NCBI RefSeq assembly: GCF_030161115.1
Contig: NZ_BSPQ01000025.1
Span: forward strand, 1 to 64,000
Length of the DNA: 64,000 nt
DNA from: Psychromonas marina
GTDB taxonomy: Bacteria; Pseudomonadota; Gammaproteobacteria; Enterobacterales; Psychromonadaceae
Direction of reading: 5' to 3'
In this document: positions 48,328 through 59,269 of the stretch, one piece after another
Layout: every line of letters starts with the position of its first letter
How positions within the stretch are numbered: the first letter of the stretch is position 1
The notes under the pieces: model-generated
Told to the model about the DNA's origin: nothing
Databases searched by the model: none
Seen by the model: the letters and a program-made list of their open reading frames with translations, nothing else
Made by a program: the position numbers and the translations under genes

Positions 48328-51300
48328 TTAGTTAGATTCGTCTAGTTCGATGTTAATGCTTAATGAACGGATCTCTTTCAACAATACGTTGAATGATTCA
48401 GGCATGCCTGGTTCCATTCTATGATCGCCATCTACGATGTTTTTATACATCTTAGTACGACCGTTAACATCATCTGACTTAACAGTAAGCATCTCTTGAA
48501 GCGTGTAAGCCGCACCAAATGCTTGTAGTGCCCATACTTCCATCTCACCGAAACGCTGGCCACCGAACTGAGCTTTACCACCAAGTGGTTGCTGAGTTAC
48601 TAGGCTGTACGAACCAGTAGAACGCGCATGCATTTTGTCATCAACTAAGTGATTCAGTTTCAGCATGTACATGTAACCAACAGTTACTGGGCGTTCAAAT
48701 TGAATACCAGTACGGCCATCAGTTAGTTGTAATTGACCTGATTCAGGTAAATCAGCCATTTTCAGTAGTTCACGAATCTCAGACTCGTAAGCACCATCAA
48801 ACGCTGGCGTTGCAACTGGTAAACCTTTGTATAGGTTTTTAGCTAAACGCATTACTGCTTCATCATCAAATTCGTTTAAGTCAACATGACAAGGTGCATC
48901 ACCAAATGCGTACATTTTTTGGATGAACTCACGAACTTTAGTCATTTCAACGTCACGTTGGTTTTTAATCATACGCTCAAGTTTTTCACCAACACCTTTA
49001 CAAGCAAGGCCTAAGTGAGTCTCAAGAATCTGACCGATGTTCATACGTGATGGTACACCCAGTGGGTTAAGTACGATATCAACTGGAACACCAAACTCAT
49101 CGTGAGGCATATCTTCAACAGGTACGATGTTTGAAATAACACCTTTGTTACCGTGACGACCCGCCATTTTATCACCTGGTTGTAGGCGACGACGTACCGC
49201 AAGGTAAACCTTAACAATCTTCTGAACACCCGGTGCTAAATCATCACCTTGAGTGATCTTACGACGTTTGATATCAAACTCTTTGTCGTAATCCGCTTTA
49301 ACTTCTTCATATTGTGCAATGATTTGGTCTAAATGCGTTTGTTTTTCTTCATCATCAATAACAACTTCTAACCACTGTGCACGAGGCATTTGTAGTAAAC
49401 GTTGCTCATCTTGGCCTGAACCAATTAAGATGCTTAATGCTTTTTCAAAGATAGCGTTTTCTAAGATTTTGAATTTCTCATTCAAATCTTTCTTCGCTGC
49501 TTTAAGTTGCATCTCTTCGATTTCTAATGCACGTTTATCTTTTTCAACACCGTCACGCGTAAAGACTTGAACGTCGATTACTGTTGCGTAAGTAGAGTTA
49601 GATACACGTAGTGAGCTGTCTTTAACGTCAGACGCTTTCTCACCGAAGATTGCACGTAATAGTTTTTCTTCTGGTGTAAGCTGTGTTTCACCTTTAGGTG
49701 TCACTTTACCTACTAAGATATCGCCAGGTTTAACTTCAGCACCAACGTAAACAATACCAGACTCATCTAGTTTGCTTAGCGCTGCTTCACCAACGTTAGG
49801 GATATCAGCAGAAATTTCTTCGCTACCCAATTTAGTTTCACGTGCGACACATGAGAACTCTTGGATGTGGATCGTAGTGAAACGATCTTCTTGCGAAACA
49901 CGCTCAGAAATAAGGATTGAATCCTCAAAGTTGTAACCATTCCAAGGCATGAAGGCAATCTTCATGTTTTGACCTAATGCTAAATCGCCCATATCTGTTG
50001 ATGGACCATCAGCTAACACATCACCTTTAACGATTGGCTCGCCTGGCTTACATGTAGGTTTTTGGTTAATACAAGTGTTCTGATTTGAACGTGTGTATTT
50101 AGTTAGGTTGTAGATGTCGATACCAGCTTCACCAGGAAGTAGTTCAGCATCATCAACTTTAACAACGATACGTGATGCATCAACATAGTCGATTGTACCA
50201 CCGCGTTTCGCGATAACTGTTACACCAGAATCGATTGCCAAACGACGTTCGATACCTGTACCTACTAATGGTTTATCAGCACGTAAAGTAGGAACCGCTT
50301 GACGTTGCATGTTTGCACCCATTAAGGCACGGTTAGCATCATCATGTTCTAGGAATGGAATCAGTGACGCAGCAACAGAGATGATCTGTTGTGGTGACAC
50401 ATCCATATAATCAATATCAGCAGGCGACATAAAGGTAGTTTCACCTTGATGACGACATGGAATTGATTCTTCATTTAACTGGCCATTCTCATCAATACTT
50501 GCAGATGCCTGTGCGATAACGAATGAACCTTCTTCGATCGCAGATAGGTATTCAACCTGATCAGATGGTTTACCATCAACTACTTTACGGTAAGGTGTTT
50601 CTAAGAAACCGTAATCGTTAGTACGAGAGAAAGTTGCCAATGAGTTAATTAGACCAATGTTTGGTCCCTCTGGCGTTTCGATTGGACATAAACGACCGTA
50701 ATGCGTTGGATGTACGTCACGTACTTCAAAGCCCGCACGTTCACGTGTAAGACCACCAGGGCCTAACGCTGAGATACGACGTTTGTGTGTTACTTCTGAT
50801 AACGGGTTATTTTGATCCATAAACTGAGACAGTTGTGATGAACCAAAGAACTCTTTGACAGCAGCAGAAATAGGTTTAGCGTTAATCAGGTCTTGAGGCA
50901 TAGTTGCATCAAGATCGCCTAAAGATAGACGTTCTTTAACAGCACGTTCAACACGTACTAAACCAACACGGAATTGGTTTTCAGCCATTTCACCAACACA
51001 ACGAATACGACGGTTACCAAGGTGATCGATATCATCGACAACACCGTTACCGTTACGAATATCGATCAGTGTTTTCATTACACTTAGGATATCTTCGTTT
51101 GATAATGTACCAACACCTTCATCACCATCAATGCCAACACGACGGTTGAACTTCATACGACCCACTTTAGAAAGATCGTAACGCTCTTCAGCGAAGAATA
51201 GGTTTTGGAATAAGCCTTCAGCTGCATCTTTTGTTGGTGGCTCACCAGGACGCATCATACGGTAGATTTCAACAAGCGCTTCTAGGCGGTTAGTTGAAGA

Positions 51301-52362
51301 ATCAACACGTAGTGTATCAGAGATGAATGAACCACAATCTAACTCGTTTGAGTAGATTGTTTCAAATGCTTTAATACCAGATTGTGCAAGTTCAGCAAGT
51401 AGCTCAAGCGTAAAGATATCATTTGCGTTAACAATGATTTCGCCTGTTTCAGTGCTGATGTAATCTTTAGCAGAAACTTTGCCTTCTAAATACTCAAGTG
51501 GTATTTCGATGCTATCTACGCCATCTTTTTGTAGTTGGCGGATATGACGTGCTGTAACACGTTTTCCTGTTTCCACGTATACTTTGCCACCGCTTGCGAT
51601 GTCAAAAGTAAACTGTTCACCACGTAGGCGATCAGCGATAAGTTCCATTGCGATAATACCATCTTTGATTTCAAAGCTAGTTGTATCGAAGAACATATCT
51701 AAAATTTGTTCAGTTGTGTACTCAAGCGCACGCAACATGATTGTCGCAGGTAGTTTACGGCGACGGTCAATACGTACAAATAAGTTATCTTTAGGATCGA
51801 ATTCGAAATCTAACCATGAACCACGGTAAGGAATTACACGTGCGTTATAAAGAACTTTACCTGAACTGTGCGTTTTACCTTTATCGTGGTCGAAGAATAC
51901 ACCAGGAGAACGGTGTAATTGCGATACGATAACACGCTCAGTACCATTGATTACAAAGGTACCATTTTCAGTCATGAGTGGCATTTCACCCATGTAAACT
52001 TCTTGTTCACGAATATCTTTAACTGTACCAGCTGGCGCATCACGATCGTAAATTACAAGGCGTAATTTAACGCGTAACGAAGCTGAATAAGTAACACCAC
52101 GGATTTGACATTCTTTAACATCAAATACTGGCTCACCTAAGCGGTAGCTTACATATTGCAGCTCTGACGTACCAGAGTAACTAGCAATAGGGAAAATACT
52201 GTTAAAAGCGGCTTCTAAGCCTACTTCACCAGTTAAATCGACTTCAATGAATCGTTTGAATGAATCTAGTTGAATCTCCAACAAGTATGGTTTTTCCATA
52301 ACTTGTGGGCGCTTCCCAAAATCCTTACGAATACGTTTTTTCTCAGTATAAGAGTAACCCAT
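48328..52362 (-). CDS. rpoB: RNA polymerase subunit beta
   Basis: A 1344-residue catalytic subunit. The rifampicin region reads [20 protein letters not shown] and then [10 protein letters not shown], all wild type, so rifampicin sensitivity is expected at this site. [19 protein letters not shown] is the usual start. It follows rplL after a 242-bp spacer containing an attenuator. Confidence 0.99.
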   Translation of the reverse strand: MGYSYTEKKRIRKDFGKRPQVMEKPYLLEIQLDSFKRFIEVDLTGEVGLEAAFNSIFPIASYSGTSELQYVSYRLGEPVFDVKECQIRGVTYSASLRVKLRLVIYDRDAPAGTVKDIREQEVYMGEMPLMTENGTFVINGTERVIVSQLHRSPGVFFDHDKGKTHSSGKVLYNARVIPYRGSWLDFEFDPKDNLFVRIDRRRKLPATIMLRALEYTTEQILDMFFDTTSFEIKDGIIAMELIADRLRGEQFTFDIASGGKVYVETGKRVTARHIRQLQKDGVDSIEIPLEYLEGKVSAKDYISTETGEIIVNANDIFTLELLAELAQSGIKAFETIYSNELDCGSFISDTLRVDSSTNRLEALVEIYRMMRPGEPPTKDAAEGLFQNLFFAEERYDLSKVGRMKFNRRVGIDGDEGVGTLSNEDILSVMKTLIDIRNGNGVVDDIDHLGNRRIRCVGEMAENQFRVGLVRVERAVKERLSLGDLDATMPQDLINAKPISAAVKEFFGSSQLSQFMDQNNPLSEVTHKRRISALGPGGLTRERAGFEVRDVHPTHYGRLCPIETPEGPNIGLINSLATFSRTNDYGFLETPYRKVVDGKPSDQVEYLSAIEEGSFVIAQASASIDENGQLNEESIPCRHQGETTFMSPADIDYMDVSPQQIISVAASLIPFLEHDDANRALMGANMQRQAVPTLRADKPLVGTGIERRLAIDSGVTVIAKRGGTIDYVDASRIVVKVDDAELLPGEAGIDIYNLTKYTRSNQNTCINQKPTCKPGEPIVKGDVLADGPSTDMGDLALGQNMKIAFMPWNGYNFEDSILISERVSQEDRFTTIHIQEFSCVARETKLGSEEISADIPNVGEAALSKLDESGIVYVGAEVKPGDILVGKVTPKGETQLTPEEKLLRAIFGEKASDVKDSSLRVSNSTYATVIDVQVFTRDGVEKDKRALEIEEMQLKAAKKDLNEKFKILENAIFEKALSILIGSGQDEQRLLQMPRAQWLEVVIDDEEKQTHLDQIIAQYEEVKADYDKEFDIKRRKITQGDDLAPGVQKIVKVYLAVRRRLQPGDKMAGRHGNKGVISNIVPVEDMPHDEFGVPVDIVLNPLGVPSRMNIGQILETHLGLACKGVGEKLERMIKNQRDVEMTKVREFIQKMYAFGDAPCHVDLNEFDDEAVMRLAKNLYKGLPVATPAFDGAYESEIRELLKMADLPESGQLQLTDGRTGIQFERPVTVGYMYMLKLNHLVDDKMHARSTGSYSLVTQQPLGGKAQFGGQRFGEMEVWALQAFGAAYTLQEMLTVKSDDVNGRTKMYKNIVDGDHRMEPGMPESFNVLLKEIRSLSINIELDESN

Positions 52363-52540
52363 GTGGTTCCTTTGCTCGCTGATAAGTGATCATAGCTGTC
52401 CGACCTAGTCTTTTTAGGCACTAATTTGTTCGACAACGGCGCACACTGTTTTGTGTTAATGATGTGTTATATAACATCACCTTTAATGTCCGATGACCGT
52501 AAAAAACAATGAAAAATTACGGTATCCTATAGCGCAAAAA

Positions 52541-52566
52541 GGCCGGTGATTAAAAAATCACCAGCC
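52541..52566 (-). terminator. rplL-rpoB attenuator
   Basis: On the minus strand an 11-bp stem with one U-G pair (52541-52551 with 52556-52566) is followed by five T residues. It sits 39 nt after the rplL stop and well before rpoB, at the same place as the partial terminator that lowers rpoBC relative to rplJL in E. coli. Confidence 0.82.
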
Positions 52567-52604
52567 ATTGCCATTTACATGGCTAAACAATTTAGAAGAC
52601 TAAA

Positions 52605-52970
52605 TTATTTAAGTTCAACAGTTGCGCCGATTGCTTCTAGTTCAGCTTTAAGAGCTTCTGCTTCTTCTTTAGATGCAGCTTCTTTGATTACTGTTGGGCA
52701 AGCTTCAACTGCAGCTTTAGCTTCTTTCAGGCCAAGACCTGTAGCGCCACGTACTGCTTTGATTGCTTTAACTTTGTTGTCACCGAATGCAGTCATTACA
52801 ACGTCAAATTCAGTTTGCTCTTCTTCAGCAGCAGCTGGACCAGCTACGCCAGCTACAGCAGCAGCTGCAGATACGCCGAATTTTTCTTCCATTGCTTCGA
52901 TTAATTCAACAACTTCCATTACTGATAATTCAGCAACTGCTTCAATGATTTGGTCTTTAGTTAGAGACAT
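52605..52970 (-). CDS. rplL: 50S ribosomal protein L7/L12
   Basis: A 121-residue stalk protein that recruits translation factors. N-terminal dimerisation part [20 protein letters not shown], an Ala-rich hinge (about 34-52), and the C-terminal factor-binding domain with [18 protein letters not shown]. It lies 44 bp after rplJ. Confidence 0.98.
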   Translation of the reverse strand: MSLTKDQIIEAVAELSVMEVVELIEAMEEKFGVSAAAAVAGVAGPAAAEEEQTEFDVVMTAFGDNKVKAIKAVRGATGLGLKEAKAAVEACPTVIKEAASKEEAEALKAELEAIGATVELK

Positions 52971-53014
52971 GAGTCAATTCCTACTTTTAAAAAATTAATA
53001 AATGACAGCTTAAA

Positions 53015-53518
53015 TTAAGCTGCAGATTCTTCTTTCTGGTCGCGGATAGCAGCCAGAGTACGTACAAGTTTGCCAGCTGAAGCTTCTTTCATAGTAGCCA
53101 TCAGTTTCGCAATTGCTTCATCGTATGTCGGTAGTGTCGCTAGACGGTCAATTTGAGCTGGTTCAATGAACTCACCTTCAAATGCCAATCCTTTAACTTC
53201 AAACGATTCATTTGCTTTAGCAAAGTCTTTTAAAAGACGTGCTGCTGCACCTGGATGTTCGTTTGAAAATGCAAGGATTGTAGGACCAGTAAACGTATCT
53301 GCTAGACATGCAAAGTCTGTATCTTTCACTGCTAGGCGTGCTAATGTGTTACGAACTACACGTAGGTAAACATTGTTTTCACGCGCTTTTGCACGAAGTT
53401 CAGTCATTGCACCAACTGTTACGCCACGTGAATCGGCAACAACAGCAGACAGAGCAGCTTGCGCTACTACATTAACTTCAGCGACAATAGCTTGCTTGTC
53501 TTCGAGTCTTAATGTCAT
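53015..53518 (-). CDS. rplJ: 50S ribosomal protein L10
   Basis: A 167-residue stalk-base protein that binds L7/L12 dimers and represses its own operon through the leader RNA. The ATG at 53518 gives [16 protein letters not shown], like E. coli [15 protein letters not shown], and has a GGAG ribosome site; a longer start at 53542 is rejected. A 284-bp spacer to rplA contains the L10 leader. Confidence 0.97.
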   Translation of the reverse strand: MTLRLEDKQAIVAEVNVVAQAALSAVVADSRGVTVGAMTELRAKARENNVYLRVVRNTLARLAVKDTDFACLADTFTGPTILAFSNEHPGAAARLLKDFAKANESFEVKGLAFEGEFIEPAQIDRLATLPTYDEAIAKLMATMKEASAGKLVRTLAAIRDQKEESAA

Positions 53519-53544
53519 TTGGTTTTTACTCCTGGATTCCACTG

Positions 53545-53715
53545 GTTATTACACCAGTAAACACCCCCATCATAAATAATGGGGCACTATTTCGGTTATC
53601 GGATCCAGTAGAATAATTCTTTCTGGGGTCCGGCACCATCTACGTAGGAAATTAAGCAAGATAATGTAAAACATCATGTCACACCTACGGTCTCAGAAGG
53701 GACCTAAGGCCCTCC
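53545..53715 (-). ncRNA. Ribosomal protein L10 leader (autoregulatory mRNA element)
   Basis: The minus-strand spacer between rplA and rplJ contains the conserved block AGGTCCCTTCTGAGACCGTA (near 53684-53704), typical of the L10 leader that the L10-L7/L12 complex binds to repress translation. A further hairpin with CCCCATTATTTATGATGGGG lies near the rplJ start. The boundaries are approximate. Confidence 0.82.
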
Positions 53716-53802
53716 AAAGTAAGGCGACAAATTATACAGACAATTTATCGACTTGTATAGCAACAGTTTCACAATCAAATTGTGAACTGTCGCTATAAAA
53801 AA

Positions 53803-54507
53803 TTACGCTACTACAGTATTTAAAGACGCTTGATCAACTTTGATACCAGCACCCATAGTTGTAGATAGAGAAACTTTTTTCAAGAATACGCCTTTAGCGC
53901 CTGATGGTTTTGCTTTTTTAAGCGCAACTAAAAGTGCTTCAAGGTTTTCTTGGATTTGTTCAGCAGTGAACGATGCTTTACCGATTGTAGAATGGATAAT
54001 ACCATTCTTGTCGTTACGGTAACGTACTTGACCAGCTTTTGCGTTTTTAACAGCAGTTGCTACGTCAGGTGTTACAGTACCTACTTTCGGGTTAGGCATT
54101 AGGCCACGTGGACCTAAGATTTGACCTAATTGACCAACAACACGCATAGCGTCTGGTGATGCAATTACAACGTCAAAGTTCATTTCGCCAGCTTTAACTT
54201 GAGCAGCAAGATCGTCCATACCTACGATATCCGCACCAGCTTCTTTTGCTTTTTCAGCATTAGCGCCTTGTGTGAATACAGCAACACGAACTTCACGACC
54301 AGTACCGTGTGGTAATACAGTCGCACCACGTACGTTTTGATCACTACGACGAGAATCAACACCTAGGTTAACTGAAACATCAACACTTTCGTTGAATTTA
54401 GCAGTTGCTAGTTTTTGAAGAAGCGCAACCGCTTCATTGATTTCGTATTCTTTAGTAGCGTCTACAGTGTCACGTACCGCTTTCATGCGTTTAGATAATT
54501 TAGCCAT
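53803..54507 (-). CDS. rplA: 50S ribosomal protein L1
   Basis: A 234-residue L1-stalk protein; also the translational repressor of the rplK-rplA mRNA in E. coli. The signature [18 protein letters not shown] and the N-terminus [16 protein letters not shown] are standard. It follows rplK by 4 nt. Confidence 0.98.
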   Translation of the reverse strand: MAKLSKRMKAVRDTVDATKEYEINEAVALLQKLATAKFNESVDVSVNLGVDSRRSDQNVRGATVLPHGTGREVRVAVFTQGANAEKAKEAGADIVGMDDLAAQVKAGEMNFDVVIASPDAMRVVGQLGQILGPRGLMPNPKVGTVTPDVATAVKNAKAGQVRYRNDKNGIIHSTIGKASFTAEQIQENLEALLVALKKAKPSGAKGVFLKKVSLSTTMGAGIKVDQASLNTVVA

Positions 54508-54511
54508 GGTA

Positions 54512-54940
54512 TTAACCCTCTACTTCCAAGCCCATTGAACGAGCAGAACCCGCTATACAACGTACCATCGCATCAAGATCGGCACCAGTTAGATCAACTT
54601 CTTTAGTTTTAGCGATCTCTTCAAGTTGAGCAACAGTAACTGTACCCACTTTGTCTTTATTTGGAACGCCAGAACCAGATTTGATACCAGCAGCTTTCTT
54701 AAGTAAGTAAGAAGCAGGTGGAGTCTTAGTTTCGAAAGTGAAAGAACGATCAGAATATACTGTAATTACTACAGGTACTGGAGCGCCTTTTTCAACTGAA
54801 TCTGTTTTTGCATTGAATGCTTTACAGAATTCCATGATGTTAACACCGTGTTGACCTAGTGCTGGACCAACTGGTGGTGACGGGTTAGCCATACCAGCTG
54901 AAACTTGCAGCTTGATATATGCTTGTACTTTTTTAGCCAT
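54512..54940 (-). CDS. rplK: 50S ribosomal protein L11
   Basis: A 142-residue protein of the GTPase-associated centre. Pro-rich [23 protein letters not shown]-terminal segment (given as [17 protein letters not shown]) and the C-terminal [12 protein letters not shown] are intact. It is the first gene after the terminator cluster behind nusG, so it must have its own promoter in 54941-55040; no hexamer pair is clear enough to call. Confidence 0.98.
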   Translation of the reverse strand: MAKKVQAYIKLQVSAGMANPSPPVGPALGQHGVNIMEFCKAFNAKTDSVEKGAPVPVVITVYSDRSFTFETKTPPASYLLKKAAGIKSGSGVPNKDKVGTVTVAQLEEIAKTKEVDLTGADLDAMVRCIAGSARSMGLEVEG

Positions 54941-55042
54941 GATAATACTACCTATGTTTGGGTGTAACGCTGAATTTTAAGGTCAGCTTCCCGTTTCGAA
55001 TTTAATGCTCACTTCTAATTCACTGATAACTCAGCAAATAAA

Positions 55043-55077
55043 AAAGGCGGCAAATTATCCTATAATTCGCCGCCTTT
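55043..55077 (-). terminator. Terminator hairpin between nusG and rplK (third of three)
   Basis: A 15-bp stem with one mismatch (55043-55057 with 55063-55077) ends in a minus-strand T-tract. GC-rich base (GGCGGC/GCCGCC). It lies about 100 nt before the rplK start. Confidence 0.82.
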
Positions 55078-55111
55078 CACAAGTTTTTTTGTTGTTTTTT
55101 TGAACTACAGA

Positions 55112-55152
55112 CATAAGCCGTTAGCTGTTAGCTGTTAGTTGTCAGTTTACAA
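55112..55152 (+). repeat. TTAGCTG heptamer array in the nusG-rplK spacer
   Basis: Three consecutive GTTAGCT units followed by GTTAGTTGTCAGTTTAC on the plus strand. It is a member of the dispersed heptamer family, here in the opposite orientation to the array that follows nusG at 55270-55309. Confidence 0.75.
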
Positions 55153-55191
55153 CCAGCTGTTGAACGCTTTTTAGTGGCCATAAAACAAAAA

Positions 55192-55238
55192 AGGGTGAAA
55201 GTCCTATTCTCTTTAAAGAGAAGCAGATCTTTCACCCT
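55192..55238 (-). terminator. Terminator of secE-nusG (second of three hairpins)
   Basis: Base stem AGGGTGAAAG/CTTTCACCCT with an inner palindrome TTCTCTTTAAAGAGAA; minus strand continues into TTTTTTG. A strong intrinsic terminator about 70 nt after the nusG stop. Confidence 0.82.
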
Positions 55239-55239
55239 A

Positions 55240-55267
55240 TTAGCACCCGTGAATATCACGAGGTGCT
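55240..55267 (-). terminator. Stem-loop just upstream of the nusG terminator (first of three)
   Basis: An imperfect palindrome with outer stem TAGCACC/GGTGCTA and inner stem CGTGA/TCACG. No T-tract directly follows, but the stronger hairpin at 55192-55238 comes immediately after. Confidence 0.55.
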
Positions 55268-55269
55268 AT

Positions 55270-55309
55270 TTGACTGATAACTGACAGCTAACCGCTGAAA
55301 GCTAATATC
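55270..55309 (-). repeat. Heptamer-like array immediately after the nusG stop
   Basis: In the nusG direction the sequence right after TAG reads GATATTAGCTTTCAGCGG, then TTAGCTGTCAGTTATCAGTC. The same TTAGCTGTCAGT core is found behind tusB, and related TTAG arrays at recQ and tapT. Confidence 0.7.
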
Positions 55310-55858
55310 CTAGTCTTTCTCTACTTGAGAGAACTCTAAATCAACTGGCGTAGCACGCCCGAAGATAGAAACAGATACTTTTAAACGACTCTTGTCGTAA
55401 TCTACTTCTTCTACAGTACCGTTGAAGTCAGCAAATGGCCCATCAACAACACGTACAATTTGACCCGCTTCAAACAATGTACGAGGACGCGGAGAATCAA
55501 CAGATTCTTTCAAGCGATTCATAATGTTCTCAACTTCTTTCGGTGAAATCGGAGCTGGACGCTCTTTTGTTCCGCCAATGAAGCCCATCACACGGTCAGT
55601 GTTTTTAACTAAATGCCAACTTGCGTCGTTCATAGCCATTTCAACTAACACATAACCAGGGAAGAATTTACGTGAACTTGCTCGTTTTTGACCAGCACGC
55701 ATTTCAACAACTTCTTCAGTTGGCACTAAAATTTCGCCGAAATGTTCTTCCATTTCGTTTAATTTAATATGCTCGATTAACGTTTTTTGCACACGACCTT
55801 CAAACCCTGAGAAAGCTTGTACTACGTACCATCTTTTCTTTTGTACTTCTTCTGACAT
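55310..55858 (-). CDS. nusG: Transcription elongation/termination factor NusG
   Basis: A 182-residue Spt5-family factor bridging RNA polymerase to Rho or ribosomal protein S10. N-terminal [19 protein letters not shown], and a C-terminal KOW domain with [21 protein letters not shown]. Length matches E. coli (181). It is 15 bp after secE in one operon. Confidence 0.98.
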   Translation of the reverse strand: MSEEVQKKRWYVVQAFSGFEGRVQKTLIEHIKLNEMEEHFGEILVPTEEVVEMRAGQKRASSRKFFPGYVLVEMAMNDASWHLVKNTDRVMGFIGGTKERPAPISPKEVENIMNRLKESVDSPRPRTLFEAGQIVRVVDGPFADFNGTVEEVDYDKSRLKVSVSIFGRATPVDLEFSQVEKD

Positions 55859-55873
55859 ATTAAACCCTTAAAC

Positions 55874-56254
55874 TTAAATAGCGGTGGTGATAAACGCAAC
55901 AACACGTACGAAGATACCGTCAAGGCCCCACAGTACTAAACCAACAATCGTTGATACTGCTAGAATAATCAGTGTTGTTTGCACTGTTTCTTGGCGTGTT
56001 GGCCAAACCACTTTACGTACTTCTAAACGTGAATCTTTTGCGAATTCAATAAATGTTTTACCTTTTTCTGTCAACGCTGCTGAAAATACAGCAAGCGCAG
56101 CCATAACAAGTAGCACTAGAACACGAGCAACAACATGCACCGATTCTCCGTACATGTAATTACCAACGATAATAGCGATTAATAATATAATGGTTACAGC
56201 CCATTTTAGTCCATCCATTGAACTGCTGCTGCTTTCGGTATTTGTTGCGTTCAT
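55874..56254 (-). CDS. secE: Preprotein translocase subunit SecE
   Basis: A 126-residue inner-membrane subunit of SecYEG with three predicted helices (about 15-31, 36-56 and 92-115), the long gammaproteobacterial form. The conserved RKVVWPTRQETVQTTLIIL amphipathic-to-helix segment is intact. It forms an operon with nusG. The 293-bp gap upstream shows no tRNA genes, unlike E. coli where tRNAs and tufB lie before secE. Confidence 0.96.
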   Translation of the reverse strand: MNATNTESSSSSMDGLKWAVTIILLIAIIVGNYMYGESVHVVARVLVLLVMAALAVFSAALTEKGKTFIEFAKDSRLEVRKVVWPTRQETVQTTLIILAVSTIVGLVLWGLDGIFVRVVAFITTAI

Positions 56255-56547
56255 AACTCATCTATCCAGTGTTAAATATTAATAATACCCATCAACAAGA
56301 TTGCCAATAAGTACGGTATAAACTAAAAAAGGTCATACCTAAAAATAAAGCACGTCAGTATAAGGACTTTTAGTCATTTTGTAACGCGCTAATCTTGGGT
56401 TTTTATTAAAAAATGTTCTTTTATAATACCATCTCCTCTACAAGCAATACAGTGCAGGGGATGTAGTAAAACTAAGCAATCTAGTTATTATGCCTAAAAT
56501 GTGTTCAATGTCGTTGATTACAAACAAAAAGTACTTACTAAGTAACT

Positions 56548-57213
56548 TTAAAGGCAATTGATAGTAACCGATTGAGTAAACATTTCACCAAATTTACTAT
56601 CCCCCTGTGCGTCTATTGGAAGTGATGAAACATAAGCAATTTGCTCACTGGTCGTTTGTGCTTCAACCAGTTTTAGTTGGCAATCTGCATGAAAAGACTC
56701 ACTCAGCTGCAGGTCATCTTTTTGTAACCAAAGAAAGTCAACATAGTAAGTATCTTCATATATTTTTAGTGTTAAATCGGTCAAAGGTAGTGCTAGCGGT
56801 TGCTCTAGTTCAAGAAAGAATTGTAACGTAAGTTTGTAATCTTCAAGCGTCAACGTAGCTTGATCAGGCTCTTTAAAATGAAGCCCACCACCCTGATTTT
56901 CTAAATGGGTGTAATAACCTTCATTTTTAATGTTACTTAACATCTCTGCCGCTAATGCTTGTAATACCAACGGTTGATTGTCTGCACTTAAATCTTCTCC
57001 CGCTAACGCGTCCGACGTTGTTATAAGATCAAAAGTCCAGTACATTCTCAAACCAGAAAGTTGACGACTATCACCCTCTAACTCTGTTAATACTGAAACC
57101 CATGAGTGTGGGTGTGCTTTTGCTTCGCTAATATGAGAAAGAATAATGAGGAAAAGCAACCATAAAATAGGCTGAAAGATAGTTGGATGAACACGAAAAT
57201 ACGAAGGTTTCAT
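56548..57213 (-). CDS. DUF1007 family periplasmic protein
   Basis: A 221-residue secreted protein. A hydrophobic signal (about 12-33) precedes HPHSWV (34-39), the His-rich start of mature DUF1007 proteins. The family is often found next to nickel/cobalt or zinc transporters, and metal binding by these His residues is plausible, but no transporter gene is present here. It is co-oriented with the outer-membrane-like gene at 57273-58022, with a hairpin between them. Confidence 0.78.
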   Translation of the reverse strand: MKPSYFRVHPTIFQPILWLLFLIILSHISEAKAHPHSWVSVLTELEGDSRQLSGLRMYWTFDLITTSDALAGEDLSADNQPLVLQALAAEMLSNIKNEGYYTHLENQGGGLHFKEPDQATLTLEDYKLTLQFFLELEQPLALPLTDLTLKIYEDTYYVDFLWLQKDDLQLSESFHADCQLKLVEAQTTSEQIAYVSSLPIDAQGDSKFGEMFTQSVTINCL

Positions 57214-57230
57214 AAATAACAGCCTGAATA

Positions 57231-57258
57231 AATAAGAGGTCTAACAAGACCTCTTATT
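57231..57258 (-). terminator. Hairpin between the putative barrel gene and the DUF1007 gene
   Basis: A 12-bp perfect stem AATAAGAGGTCT/AGACCTCTTATT (57231-57242 with 57247-57258), loop of 4. T-rich but not a clean T-tract after it. Probable terminator of the gene at 57273-58022. Confidence 0.6.
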
Positions 57259-57272
57259 GTAACTCATTTTAT

Positions 57273-58022
57273 TTAATTAAATTGGTACGAGTACGCAAAG
57301 CCAAATACAGTATCTGTACCAAAACTGTTATCCATATGCGCAGTATAGGTGCTGATAGAATGATGTTTGCTCAGCGTATAACCTAACCCTGTTCCTACAC
57401 CATAACCACGATAGTCATTCGACCCCATCGATCCTAGGCCAAACATAATCCATGTTAAATCTGGCATCAGAGGTTTAAGTGCAAAAGCACCAACATACCC
57501 ACTGTGAGCTTCACTTGATACAAACATGAAATCAGGATTTAACGGATCATCTCTTCCTGCAGAACAGTCTTCAATTTCTTTTTCGCACATCACTTCACCA
57601 TCATTATAGGTATAACCAGCCATTGGGAATATTTGCATCCCAAACGGTTCAATACCAAAAGAACTAAGTGGTACAAATGTGCCAACGCTATAACTATTTT
57701 GTTTAGCACCCGTCGTGAATTCTTTTTGTCCAAAACTAAAGTTAACAATACCAATATCAAATAACCACGATCCACCGATTCGCCAATCAGAACCATCTTC
57801 ATTTACACTGGCGTTGATTTTACGGATTGGATCCAGCGCTAAAGAGCCAGAAAAAGTCATACGGCTATTATCTAAATCATAATTATTCTTATAGCTAACA
57901 CCTATCTTTGTTGTTACTTTAGTTGGGTCTTCCGACAACTTATCTTGCGCATTTTTTTTATCTACTTCAGCAAAAGCTAAAGCAGGAAGTAACAGCAAAC
58001 TAACGGATAGTTTTTGTTTCAT
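57273..58022 (-). CDS. Possible small outer-membrane beta-barrel protein
   Basis: A 249-residue protein with a clear signal peptide (1-18, cleavage AFA-EVD). The mature part alternates hydrophobic and polar residues with many Gly and aromatic residues (IGGSWLFDIGIVNFSFGQKEF, ALKPLMPDLTWIMFGLGSMG) and ends FGFAYSYQFN, close to a beta-barrel C-terminal strand. Two Cys (CEKEIEDC) lie in a likely loop. The family is not recognised. About 200 bp upstream lies gpsA with its own terminator, so this is a separate unit. Confidence 0.65.
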   Translation of the reverse strand: MKQKLSVSLLLLPALAFAEVDKKNAQDKLSEDPTKVTTKIGVSYKNNYDLDNSRMTFSGSLALDPIRKINASVNEDGSDWRIGGSWLFDIGIVNFSFGQKEFTTGAKQNSYSVGTFVPLSSFGIEPFGMQIFPMAGYTYNDGEVMCEKEIEDCSAGRDDPLNPDFMFVSSEAHSGYVGAFALKPLMPDLTWIMFGLGSMGSNDYRGYGVGTGLGYTLSKHHSISTYTAHMDNSFGTDTVFGFAYSYQFN

Positions 58023-58145
58023 ATTTCTCTCTAATGTATACGCTAATAACGTAATAATTTTGATTCAGAATAGTGATGCGAGAGAAAAGATTATACTTAC
58101 AAAGAGATAGATAAAGAGAGGTCGTTCAGCAAAGATTAATAAAAA

Positions 58146-58171
58146 AAAAAGCTTCAGTAGTGAAGCTTTTT
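58146..58171 (-). terminator. Intrinsic terminator of the yibN-grxC-secB-gpsA unit
   Basis: An 11-bp perfect stem (58146-58156 with 58161-58171), loop GTAG, followed on the minus strand by a long T-tract. It lies about 50 nt after the gpsA stop. Confidence 0.88.
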
Positions 58172-58222
58172 ATCTAAGTAACAACTATAAAACATCGTTA
58201 CTTTTTAAGTTAACTCAAAAGG

Positions 58223-59236
58223 TTATTCACCTTTCTTATCACGTGATAATAAAGCAATAGCAGCCTCTTTTACCGCTTTATGTTCATAAAGCACATAATA
58301 GATTTGCTCACAGATCGGCATTTCAATATCAAAACGCTTAGCAAGGTTATACACCTCTTCAGTATTTCGATAACCTTCAACTACTTGCCCAATTTCAACC
58401 TGGGCTTGATCAATCCCTTTACCTTGCCCAAGCGCTAGACCAAAACGGCGATTACGAGATTGATTATCGGTACAAGTTAAGACTAAATCACCTAAACCCG
58501 CCATTCCCATAAATGAAGCTTCTTTAGCACCAAGTGCAGCGCCTAAGCGCGTTAACTCAGCTAAACCACGCGTGATCAATGCTGTACGTGCATTCGCACC
58601 AAAACCAAGGCCATCAGCCAGTCCAGCACCAATCGCGATAACATTCTTAACCGCCCCACCTAACTGAACAGCAGTAAAATCATCGGATATATAGGTTCTA
58701 AAGTTACTTTTATTATGGAAGAAATCAGCAATATCCTGGGTAAATCCAGCGTTATTACCTGCAACTGCAACCGCTGTTGGCAAACCTTTCGCAACTTCCA
58801 TTGCAAAAGTAGGCCCGGAGATAACGGCTAGGGGATAACTATCTCCCAATATTTCTAAAGCAACTTCTTGCAATAAACGCCCCGTTTTCGCCTCTAAACC
58901 TTTAGTCGCCCAAGCGATGCGATGCTGTGGCGTTAGCAAAGGTTTAATCTGCTCGAGTACTAACCCAAAAACATGGCTAGGCACAACTAATAATAACGTA
59001 TTCGTTGCCGCGATACAGGTTGCTAAATCCGCTTCTGCAGTGAGTAGCTCAGGAAAACAAACACCCGGTAAAAACTCTTTATTTTCACCGTCTTTTTGTA
59101 AGCGATCGATATGATCAGCTTCATGTCCCCAAATCAATGTTGGGTGACCATTGCGCGCCAAAGATACAGCAAGGGCGGAGCCATATGACCCCGCCCCTAA
59201 GACTGTAATGGCTTTGTCTAGCTTATCAGTAGCCAT
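58223..59236 (-). CDS. gpsA: Glycerol-3-phosphate dehydrogenase [NAD(P)+]
   Basis: A 337-residue cytosolic enzyme making sn-glycerol-3-phosphate for phospholipids. The N-terminal Rossmann motif [12 protein letters not shown] is near 12-23, and [18 protein letters not shown] carries the catalytic Lys; RNRRFG is near the substrate site. It follows secB by 33 bp. Confidence 0.96.
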   Translation of the reverse strand: MATDKLDKAITVLGAGSYGSALAVSLARNGHPTLIWGHEADHIDRLQKDGENKEFLPGVCFPELLTAEADLATCIAATNTLLLVVPSHVFGLVLEQIKPLLTPQHRIAWATKGLEAKTGRLLQEVALEILGDSYPLAVISGPTFAMEVAKGLPTAVAVAGNNAGFTQDIADFFHNKSNFRTYISDDFTAVQLGGAVKNVIAIGAGLADGLGFGANARTALITRGLAELTRLGAALGAKEASFMGMAGLGDLVLTCTDNQSRNRRFGLALGQGKGIDQAQVEIGQVVEGYRNTEEVYNLAKRFDIEMPICEQIYYVLYEHKAVKEAAIALLSRDKKGE

Positions 59237-59269
59237 TCAAACCCCTAATTTAATTTGTGCTTAGATCGT

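Noticed and set aside
56255-56547. tRNA genes before secE, as in E. coli
   Set aside because: I found no cloverleaf-like sequence with TTCGA/T-arm motifs in this spacer.
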